Of a stretch of 64,000 nt of DNA, positions 55,640 to 64,000 are shown piece after piece. The notes beneath the pieces were generated by a model. That model was given only the letters and a program-made list of their open reading frames with translations, did not search any database and had not been told where the DNA came from. Both the position numbers and the translations under genes were made by a program. Origin of the DNA: Prosopocoilus inquinatus (taxonomy: Eukaryota > Arthropoda > Insecta > Coleoptera > Lucanidae); the NCBI GenBank assembly GCA_036172665.1, contig CM069870.1, forward strand, positions 24,092,001-24,156,000, in the 5' to 3' direction. Numbering within the stretch: the first letter of the stretch is position 1; the number at the start of each line of letters is the position of its first letter.

Positions 55640-57660
55640 ACAAGTCTGAACTGTTTTGATGAAGCCGTCAACCTGATGGCGAAACGTCGACTAAAACAGA
55701 ACAGTTAACAGCGGCAATTCAAAATAGAAAAGTTTTATAAGTTTCATGTGCTAAATTTTTCATAAAAAGTTTAATGTACTTAGTAAAAAAGATAAATTAT
55801 GTAAGCTGTTACGGTTTGGTTAAAAAAAGATAAATTTCATTTTACTTTTTAAGTTCTTAGAAATTTAAGTTCGTTTTGCTTTTGTGATTTTTTTTCTTTT
55901 TTCTAATATTAATAACAACTGGGCTTCGCCCGCTTACATTCCGGAGGGGTCTGTACAGAGGTATCTTTAGTCAGATAAGAAGAAAGAGCTTCGCACTGTT
56001 TGGGCTACTCAGGTTTGGCGACTCGCGGCAGCTAAAAACTTGAAAAAAGTGAAGGAAAATTTTTTCAAAATGAAGGAAAATGTTTGAAAAATGAATGAAA
56101 ATGTTTTTTTCAAAACTTTTTCAAATTTTTCCATTTTTTGTTCTGGTGAAGCCGTCAACCTCACGGCAAAACATCGACTAAAATAGAACAGTTAACTGGG
56201 GCAATTAAAAGTAGAAAAGTTTTGTAATTTTCCTGTGCTAAATTTTTCATAAAAAATTTAATGTACTTAATAATTTTGTTAGGTAAAAAAATAAATCATG
56301 TAAGCTGTTACGGTTTGCTTAAAAAAAACAAATTACATTTTACTTTTTTTAAGTTTTTAGAAATTTAAGTTCGTTTTGCTTTTGTGATTTCGTTTCTCTT
56401 TTTCTAATATTATTAACAAGTTGGCTTCACCTACTTACATTCTGGAAGGGTCTGCACAGAGGCCTCCTTAGTCAGATGAGAAGAAAAAGCTTCGCGCTGT
56501 TTGGGCTACTCATATTTGGGGGCTCGCGGCAGCTAAAAACTTGAAAAGACTGAAGGAGAATGTTTTCAAAATGAAGGAAAATGTTTTCAAAATGAAGGAG
56601 AATGTTTTCAAAATTAAGGAAAATGTTTGAAAAATGAATGAAAATGTTTAAACTTTTTTTAAATGTTTCCATTTTTTGTTTATTTTAATTGTTTTAAAAT
56701 TAATGGGAGTTTTGATGAAGCCGTCAACCTTACGGCAAGACGTCGACTAAAATAGAACAGTTAACTGCGGCAGTTAAAAGTAGAAAAGTTTTCTAATTTT
56801 CGTGTGCTAAATTTTTCAGAAAAAAATTAATGTACTTAATAATTTTGTTAGGTAAAAAATAAATTATGTAAGCTGTTACGGTTTGCTTAAAAAAAAACAA
56901 ATTACATTTTACTTTTTAAGTTTTTAGAAATTTAAGTTCATTTTGCTTTTGTGATTTCATTTCTCTTTTTCTAATATTATTAACAAGCTGGCTTCACCTA
57001 CTTGCATTCTGGAAGGGTCTGAACAGAGGCCTCCTTTGTCAGATGAGAAGAAAGCGCTTCGCGCTGTTTGGGCTACTCATATTTGGGGGCTCGCGGCAGC
57101 TAAAAACGTGAAAAGAGTGAAGGAAGAATGTTTTCAAAATGAAGGAGAATGTTTTCAAAATGAAGGAAAATGTTTGAAAAATGAATGAAAGTGTTTTTTT
57201 TTTCAATTTTTCCATGTTTCGTTTCTTTTAATTTTTTTTTTTAATTAATGGGAGTTTTGATGAAGCCGTCAACCTCACGGCAAGACGTCGAGTAAACTAG
57301 AACAGTTAACTGCGGCAATTAAAAGTAGAAAAGTGTTCTAATTTTTATGTGCCAAATTTTTTATAAAAAAATTAATGTACTTAATAATTTTGTTAGGTAA
57401 AAAAATAAATTATTTATGTAGGCTGTTACGGTTTCTTCCTTAGAAGATTGGGTTACTCGTTTTGGGGGCTCGCAACAGCTAGGAACTTGAAAAAGTGATG
57501 GAACATGTTTTAAGAAATGAAGGAAAATGTTTGGAAAGTGAAGGAAAATGTTTAACAAAAGTTCCCTAATGTTTAAATTCTTTTTAATCTTTCTGTTTTT
57601 TCCATTTTTTGTTTCTTGTAATTTCTTTAAATAATTTTGATAATTGACCGTTTTTGTATG
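55640..57660 (+). repeat. Tandem array of ~490-570-bp units, each with a hammerhead-like motif
   Basis: Four units, with motif anchors at 55658, 56146, 56714 and 57259, share this order: the ribozyme-like motif, 'gaacagttaac', 'aaaagtagaaaagt', 'taatgtactta', 'gtaagctgttacggttt', 'gctttgggct/ttgggctactca', 'ctcgcggcagctaa', and a run of 'aatgaaggaaaatgttt' repeats of variable number. The last unit lacks the middle part. No protein is encoded. It has satellite-like or retrozyme-like organisation. Confidence 0.85.
55651..55697 (+). ncRNA. Hammerhead-like motif, best-preserved array unit
   Basis: TGATGA, stem II GCCGTCA/TGATGGC with loop ACC, then GAAAC and GTC, then GACTAAAACAG, which pairs back partly to GTT or, with a bulge, to CTGTTTT. 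C3 of the core is T, so activity is doubtful. The other units (56139-56190, 56706-56755, 57251-57300) keep stem II and stem I but alter GAAA to AAAA or AAGA. Confidence 0.45.
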
Positions 57661-58529
57661 CCCCAACTCATCTGTCAGAGGGCGCCAAAATATGGAGTCA
57701 CACGCGATCGGATTTTGACCTCGCGGGGACCCTGGGTATATTCAAAAATTTGCTTGGCACTTTTCAGTGGGGAAGAAAGAGAGGAGTGACATAAAATTTT
57801 TGTACAGAAATTAAAGCAAAATATTAGAACGGTTTTACATCTATCAAAACTTGTACAAAATCTTATACAAAGTGAGAGGCACAGACTACCACAGTTTAAC
57901 GTTTATTGTTTCTTAATGTAACCGATAATACGCAAAAATACAGCGGTTGAGTTACCATAAATAACATTGATAAACAGTGATTTTATTAAACAAAATCAAG
58001 TCGTTTTTTTTTTTAAACACTACCACCTATCCGCATATAAACCTCATACTTAGTTCTGTTCAATCGCCCTCAGTTTCCATTGAACATCGATTAAATTTAT
58101 TAGGCGAATTTTGCTTACCGAAGCGTGTTTCCGATATATTAACATTAAATTATTGAAATTAAAACGGTTTTTTGTTGATTGGTGTTTCTGTACATCATAA
58201 TAAGATGCCTTTGTTACATTGCGGTCAACTTACTGTTAAAAGTAGTTTAAGACACCATTAGTTAAAAACTGTTATTTTAATTATTTTGGCTTTCCGGTGC
58301 CAAATTTGTTCAAAACCTGGACTCCTAGCGTTTGCTGCGCACAGTGTGTTAATTTATTAACATCATGAGTTAAAGGATCTCGTCATATGCCATTCGCAGT
58401 TCGAATGAACTTAACCGCTATCGCAAAAGAACTGAGGGTCACTGATATTTTTTGAAAATGCAGATTAGTTAGACTAGTTGTAGATAAAAAATAACCCTTT
58501 CAATTTCATTTAACTTTTATTAAGGTCAT
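57661..58529. other. Anonymous AT-rich sequence
   Basis: Nothing is recognised. Confidence 0.35.
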
Positions 58530-58715
58530 ATTTGTCTATCAGTGTAATGAAGGAGTCATTGACCTTGTTGTATTTCTTTCTCGCTCATTTCAGAAGTCCT
58601 AAACAAGTGGTACCTTCAAATTTTTTGTTCCTTCCACCCGAAAATCTGCGCAGAAGGTAACATTTCATGTACTCGTACTGAGGTTTTTTTATTTGCACAC
58701 ACTAAAAGCACCCGC
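58530..58715 (+). repeat. Fragment of dispersed repeat A
   Basis: 'attgac...ttt ctttctc', 'cctaaacaagtgg', 'aaattttttg', 'gcgcagaaggta' and 'tactgaggtttttttatttgcacacac' match the right part of repeat A at 4169-4386 and 33597-33800. Confidence 0.65.
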
Positions 58716-58899
58716 TGTAAATCTGAGTTCGTTTATAACAATACGAAGTATTTCTGTAATTATTGTTGTTTCCTGTTCGCCTGTTTCACATTTCATTAAC
58801 GTATCATTTGGCACTTTGTTAACATATATATTTCGTTGCTTGCGACTGCATTTAAAATTTGCAAATTAACGGCATTTTCGGAAATCTTTTCGTTTTCAG

Positions 58900-59022
58900 A
58901 AATTTCCGTCCATTCCTCGTCATCAAAAGTTTCTGTGCCATCTCAATCACTCAATCCTCCTACACCATTTTCAGAAATTGTTGCCAATGTGGATGATGAT
59001 GTACTTTCAACTGTTACAAAAG
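58900..59022 (+). CDS. Possible internal exon of an unidentified gene
   Basis: A 123-nt open segment is preceded by a pyrimidine-rich acceptor (tcttttcgttttcag) and followed by AAAAG|GTAACC, a plausible donor. In the open frame it encodes a polar peptide rich in serine with an acidic patch (VPSQSLNPPTPFSEI, VDDDVLSTVTK). 123 is divisible by three, so it could be a symmetric exon. No domain is recognised and no neighbouring exon was found. Chance is a real alternative. Confidence 0.25.
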
Positions 59023-59463
59023 GTAACCGCGATTCGTGTTTCTCCAATAAAATAAGCGTTATATCTCTTACTTATAATAAAATTTCAATTTCGTCAAACG
59101 TTGTCCCATCCGATTCTAATACATACATGGAACCATGTATATCTAATTTTTGAAAAGCTGTTAAAGCACATACAAATTACTTACTGCTGTAAATTTTGTC
59201 CTAATTTGTAACGAACCTTTTAAAATTAAATTGACATATATGTATATCCTCTTCTGATGCAGAGACAAATGTATTCTTATTCCGGAGTCTTGACCATACT
59301 TTAAATAAATGCTTCACGATTTCATCAACTCGTAAATTAGAACACTTAGTAAACAAGTGGATGGTAGTAAAGTAAGAATAAAGGTGCTTCAGAATGTAGA
59401 ATAATTTACAATTTTATTTTAAAGAATTTGTTACTAATTCCAAGTTATTAATTATAATAATTA
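59023..59463. other. Anonymous AT-rich sequence
   Basis: Nothing is recognised. Confidence 0.35.
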
Positions 59464-59476
59464 CTGTAATATTTTC

Positions 59477-59948
59477 TAAAAAAATTTATGCAAATCGTTC
59501 TTGATTGCAGTGAAAACCTCGAGCAGCCTCTATACAGCTGTTTCAGCCCCGCTTGGGGCTTCGTCAGCAGAGACGTAGCTCAACATTCCCACTGCAAACA
59601 AAAACGACTTGTCCAAGTTATTCGCAATTGCGATGTAAGAGTGATGAACAGATAAAATAGCGACATCTTGCGATCGCTTTTTGAAATTGAAGCGGATTTG
59701 CTCCTAATAAGTCCCCCATGCAAGGCTGACGAAGCCCCAAGCAGGGCTGAAACAGCTGTACAGAGGCTGCTCGAGGTTTTCACTGCAATCAAGTACGATT
59801 TGCACAAAATTTTTTAAAAACTTTCTATGCTTTGACAGAAAGTATGGCCGCTTTGCATGGGGGACTTATTAACAGCAAATCCGCTTCAATTTGTCTATCC
59901 TACTACAATGTCAGGTCAAGAAGCGATCGTAAAATGTCGCTATTTTAT
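59477..59948. mobile_element. Inverted H1 composite with 10-13-bp target duplication
   Basis: CTGTAATATTTTC occurs at 59464-59476 and 59949-59961; up to three bases may belong to the element end. Two H1 segments face each other. The left has a complete hammerhead on the minus strand. The right (core from 59726, plus strand) keeps CTGACGA, stem II and GAAAC-AGCT-GTA but lost its 5' stem I strand at the junction. Confidence 0.85.
59528..59572 (-). ncRNA. Hammerhead ribozyme motif (family H1, diverged copy)
   Basis: Minus strand: CTCTG, CTGACGA, stem II AGCCCC/GGGGCT, GAAA, AC-AGCT-GT, cleavage triplet GTA, TAGAG. Relative to the 27.2-kb copy, N7 varies (A to C), stem II gains a G-C pair, and the cleavage base is A; all of these are allowed in hammerheads. 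Stem I stays paired. Confidence 0.75.
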
Positions 59949-59961
59949 CTGTAATATTTTC

Positions 59962-60436
59962 AAAATAAAACTATGAATATAATTTATTTTGTTTGTTATA
60001 ATAACGTAAAACTTGAATTAATGGCTTTACATACAGCGAGAGTATAAAGTTTGGAATAATCAGTTTATTTACGGTTTAAAAAATTCCAAAAACAGGTCAA
60101 TTTTTGATTTAAATTGCCCGTTGTTTGGCATTGGCATTGCACCTGAATATACAGAGTTACAGATAAGAGTGGTGACGTCACTGATATTTTTTTTTATGAC
60201 AACCCCCAAGTTTGAGTTGATAGTTCGATAGCTCCCGTGACTATCAAAATGATGCTGTAAAAATTTTGACCTCCTCTATCATAAGAAAATTTTTGAGAAA
60301 ATTAATGAAAATTGAAAAGCAGATTTTTAATTTTAATGAACAGATGAATTGATGCTTCTTTATGCGCAAGAAATTGTAACAAATTTTGATGGATGCAAAA
60401 CGGCTCTAAGTTATTAAAACAATACAAAATAAATTA
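59962..60436. other. Anonymous AT-rich sequence
   Basis: Nothing is recognised. Confidence 0.35.
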
Positions 60437-61740
60437 ACGAGCGCTTGCCCAAACAGGATTCAGAAAAATTACAAACTTCTTAAAGAGAAGGTAGTATTTA
60501 AATTCAGTCATTTTTTTATTAAAAAAAAAAGATTAGGGTGAACAAGGACTTTAGAATTACCATCCGCTCTAATCACAGCCTTATTTATACACGACGGATG
60601 TACTATCTCAAAGCAGGACCAAATGAACGACACATCGAGTATAAAGAAAGAACCGAACAACAAAGTGAAGAAAGCCATGAAAGATGGAAGGAATACTTCA
60701 GAAACCTGTTAAACCCATATGAAGATATTAAATGCATTGCGTGGTAAGAAACGAAAGGTGAGACACCCGGAGGAGACGATACAGACGCGGTGAAGACTGT
60801 AAGCCAAGCCATCAAAAAGCACTTGCCAAAACAGGATACAGAAAAATTACAAACTTCTTAAAGAGAAGGTAGTATTTAAATTCAGTCATTTTTTTATTAA
60901 AAAAAAAAAAGATTAGGGTGAACAAGGACTTTAGAATTACCATCCGCTCTAATCACAGCCTTATTTATACACGACGGATGTACTATCTCAAAGCAGGACC
61001 AAATGAACGACACATCGAGTATAAAGAAAGAACCGAACAACAAAGTGAAGAAAGCCATGAAAGATGGAAGGAATACTTCAGAAATCTGTTAAACCCATAT
61101 GAAGATATTAAATGCATTGCGTGGTAAGAAACGAAAGGTGAGACACCCGGAGGAGACGATACAGACGCGGTGAAGACTGTAAGCCAAGCCATCAAAAAGC
61201 ACTTGCCAAAACAGGATACAGAAAAATTACAAACTTCTTAAAGAGAAGGTAGTATTTAAATTCAGTCATTTTTTTATTAAAAAAAAAAAAGATTAGGGTG
61301 AACAAGGACTTTAGAATTACCATCCGCTCTAATCACAGCCTTATTTATACACGACGGATGTACTATCTCAAAGCAGGACCAAATGAACGACACATCGAGT
61401 ATAAAGAAAGAACCGAACAACAAAGTGAAGAAAGCCATGAAAGATGGAAGGAATACTTCAGAAACCTGTTAAACCCATATGAAGATATTAAATGCATTGC
61501 GTGGTAAGAAACGAAAGGTGAGACACCCGGAGGAGACGATACAGACGCGGTGAAGACTGTAAGCCAAGCCATCAAAAAGCACTTGCCAAAACAGGATACA
61601 GAAAAATTACAAACTTCTTAAAGAGAAGGTAGTATTTAAATTCAGTCATTTTTTTTATTAAAAAGAAAAAGATTAGGCTCAACAGGGATTTTAAAATTAT
61701 CATCCACTCTAATCACAGCCTTATTTATACACGACGGATG
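60437..61740 (+). repeat. LINE-derived satellite, 380-bp period, three full units plus edges
   Basis: 'gattagggtgaac' or its variant recurs at 60531, 60911, 61291 and 61671, exactly 380 bases apart. The first three units differ by only single bases. Each unit encodes the same ~45-residue segment (GPNERHIEYKERTEQQ, SHERWKEYFRNLLNP), typical of the linker before the reverse transcriptase in RTE/craniofacial-development-protein-like LINEs, followed by a poly-A-rich joint. A piece of LINE has become a tandem repeat. Confidence 0.9.
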
Positions 61741-62925
61741 GACTTCTTTGACGCTTGCGAATTTCTCAAATTTGTGTGTGCTTATATTTCTCTGAAGAAG
61801 TGTGATGTTTACAAACTTTCTCTGGCAAAATAAAGACATTCAATTTGTAAGCGTGCAGGGAAGAAGAATCGCGTTGATTCAGAACGCAGTTGTCGAAACT
61901 CGGTTTCAGTAAACACAATGGCGGGATTACAGCGCGGAAATGGTCTCTTTACAAAAGGACGTCGGAGAAATTGCTTGTGATTGTCAACTGTAGATTGTGT
62001 ACTCTGCGAGGGTGATATTTATTGTGAGGGTCAGACTCGTCCAATTTACAAACCCCCTCGCGTTTACTACTCGACTACTACGCGTTTTTCTTTTCTCCTA
62101 TTCAAGGAAATCATTTTGTATTTTGTCACACGAAGCTTTTTCCCTCACCAAGCACGAAACTGCAAGCCAAAAGAAAAAACTTAAAAATTAAAAGAAAATT
62201 ATGATTTATGCTGTACGCTCATGGGAATGGGATGGGGAAAACTATGTAGCTGGTGGTGCTGTGGACGCTTATTGAAGTGTAAATTATGAAACTCATGTGG
62301 CGATAAAGCGTTGTGTGTTTTAAATAATTTGTGTGTGCTTTGGAAATGCCGACAGAGCGCGGAGGGCGTGTCTGCTGTTGTTAACGATCCGCAACAGCCG
62401 CTTCCAGAAATTGCACCCTTGGAAATCTGACACTCGCCGCCTCTCTTGCCTTCCTTCAAACTTCCAGGCAGTATATAACGCAGCTTATTTAATCATTCTG
62501 TAGATGGCTTATCGCCCAGCTTATTTGAGAAAGCGGAAACCTCTAAAATTAACTTTAAATCTATAAACAACAATCCTGTGTCATTTGAAAATGATAAATC
62601 GCACTTAAGTTTTTAATGAGAGGGTCTCACAAACAGGGATGACACAATTTCTACGGCAGTTCCAGTAAAATCACGAGCCGTTCCGCGTCGCTTTGCCAGT
62701 CATTATAGTAACGTAATAACAACCGCGTCATTAATAAGTATTAAATAAATAAGTGCAGGTATTAATATGCAAAGAAAAAAATTAAAAAATAAGAAACCTT
62801 TTAGACTGTTTAAGAACTGCGGAAGCAATTTAAACTTACCTCGCGTACAACTTCAATAGCAAATCATTTAACTTTTTACAATTATTAAAACATTGATGTT
62901 TTAATTTGCGTCGTGAATCTAGTGA
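61741..62925. other. Anonymous sequence
   Basis: No gene is recognised. The minus-strand frame at 62199-62459 lacks known motifs. Confidence 0.3.
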
Positions 62926-62929
62926 TTGA

Positions 62930-63047
62930 TTGGTGCTGATGTTGATCGGGTTGGCCTTGTTCAGTTGCTAAAAATAAATCGAAAGTGTCAGCTAAATGAA
63001 ACAGTCATTTGTATTAACCCGATCATCAACTAGTACCAATCAATTAA
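62930..63047. repeat. Small inverted repeat, ~30-bp arms
   Basis: 'tgattggtgctgatgttgat' and, inverted, 'tgattggtactagttgatga' share the ensuing 'cgggtt'. The loop is ~50 bases. It may be a MITE remnant. Confidence 0.5.
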
Positions 63048-63059
63048 AAACATTAAAGA

Positions 63060-64000
63060 AAAAAAAACAACGAAAGTCAATAGAGACCAGATATCAACAG
63101 CGAGCAGGGTGCTAAAATGCAAATAGAAAACAGAAACAATCAAGCCAACGAAAGAAAGAATCCGACTTTACAAACTAAGTAAACAATACGCAAACAGCAT
63201 TGAAATTCCAAAGAGAAGTAGAAACCAGATTGGAGGACGAATCAACAGAAGAAATGGACTAGGAGCAAATGCGTATGGCGTTTAAAACCATGCAGCATGT
63301 GACTGGAGAAAGATAAAAGTAAGAGTGAAATTGCTTGGTGCAAATAAAAGAATGCAGGTGGAAAAAGTATCTCAAACAGGAACAAACGAACGACACATCG
63401 AATATAAAGAAAGAACCGAACAACAAAATGAAGAAAGCCATCAATGAAGCAAAAAGCAAAATCCTGAAAAACTTAAAGACCAGAAGTCAACAAGAACGAG
63501 TTATGGAAAGATGGAAGGAACATTTCAGAAACCTGTTAAACCCAGATGAAGATATTAAATACATTGCGTGGTAAGAAAGGACAGGTGAGACACCCGGAAG
63601 AGACAATACAGATGAGGGGAAGACTGTAAGCCAAGTCATTAAAAAGCGCTTGCCAAAACAGGATACAGAAAAATTACAAACTTCTTAAAGAGAAGGTGGT
63701 ATTTAAATTCAGTCATTTTTTTTATTAAAAAAAAAGATTAGGCTGAACAAGGATTTTAGAATTACCATCCACTCTAATCACAGACTTATTTATACACGAC
63801 GGATGGACAATCTCAAAACAGGAACAAATGAACGACACATCGAGTATAAAGAAAGAACCTAACAACAAAATGAAGAAAGCCATCAATGAAGCAAAAGCAA
63901 AATCCTGAAAAACTTAAAAAACAGAAGTCAACAAGAATAATTTATGGAAAGATGGAAGGAATACTTCACAAACCTGTTAAACTCAGATGAAGATATTAAA
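63060..64000 (+). pseudogene. Degenerate LINE linker, two diverged copies, running off the window
   Basis: The frame at about 63190-63290 reads FQREVETRLEDESTEEM, a stop, then QMRMAFKTMQ, resembling the FQ.ELRNRFEAL region upstream of the reverse transcriptase in RTE-like LINEs. The frame at 63335-63574 reads NKMKKAINEAKSKILKNLK and VMERWKEHFRNLLNPDEDIK, a longer version of the segment amplified at 60.4-61.7 kb. A second such copy starts near 63735 and continues past 64000. Stops and frameshifts rule out function. These look like parents or siblings of the 380-bp satellite. Confidence 0.7.

Overview
This looks like an AT-rich intergenic or intronic stretch of an arthropod, most likely insect, nuclear genome. 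There are no bacterial-style operons. The window is dominated by decayed transposable elements of animal type: an endonuclease/reverse-transcriptase LINE, a Tc1-family DNA transposon, Penelope-like elements with a YVDD reverse transcriptase and a GIY-YIG endonuclease, solo LTRs flanked by ATAT, and many foldback elements ending in TACAGG. The taxonomic call rests on this repertoire, not on a host gene. I cannot name any complete host gene.

Layout. 0-5 kb: a 660-bp foldback, a TACAGG element, a dispersed repeat split by a 2.25-kb insertion, and two abutting solo LTRs. 5.4-12.3 kb: nested inverted repeats enclosing ribozyme-bearing repeats and a nearly full-length LINE whose ORF2 is broken by one frameshift. 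13.7-15.1 kb: a ~335-bp tandem array. 16.7-19.5 kb: a cluster of hairpin repeats and a 185-bp tandem array. 20-22.5 kb: mostly anonymous. 22.6-28.1 kb: a 273-bp tandem duplication, then a Tc1 transposon that has itself received a 1.8-kb foldback and a composite insertion. It sits in what looks like the end of a reading frame. 28.7 kb: another solo LTR. 30-31.8 kb: a 1.8-kb palindrome of concentric elements. 33.5-34.9 kb: a reverse-transcriptase fragment split by a TIR element. 35.8 and 39.6 kb: small Harbinger-like MITEs. 43 kb: a ribozyme-bearing foldback. 44.5-46.9 kb: two Penelope-like copies, head to head. 52.6-53.5 kb: a small ribozyme-family insertion and a solo LTR. 55.6-57.7 kb: a tandem array with hammerhead-like motifs. 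59.5 kb: another ribozyme-bearing insertion. 60.4-64 kb: a LINE-derived 380-bp satellite and further LINE debris.

The most interesting thread is a set of hammerhead-ribozyme-like motifs in at least four different repeat families. The best case is a family at about 7.3, 26.8, 27.2 and 59.5 kb. It has the complete hammerhead core (CUGANGA, stem II, GAAA, a very short stem III, a GUC or GUA cleavage triplet and a pairing stem I), compensatory changes in the stems, and insertions flanked by 10-13 bp target duplications. That combination is what is known for Penelope-like retroelements and their non-autonomous derivatives. It also explains a recurrent short open frame that could be mistaken for a conserved peptide.

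All calls are by eye from the sequence. Identities, folding energies and family names were not computed.
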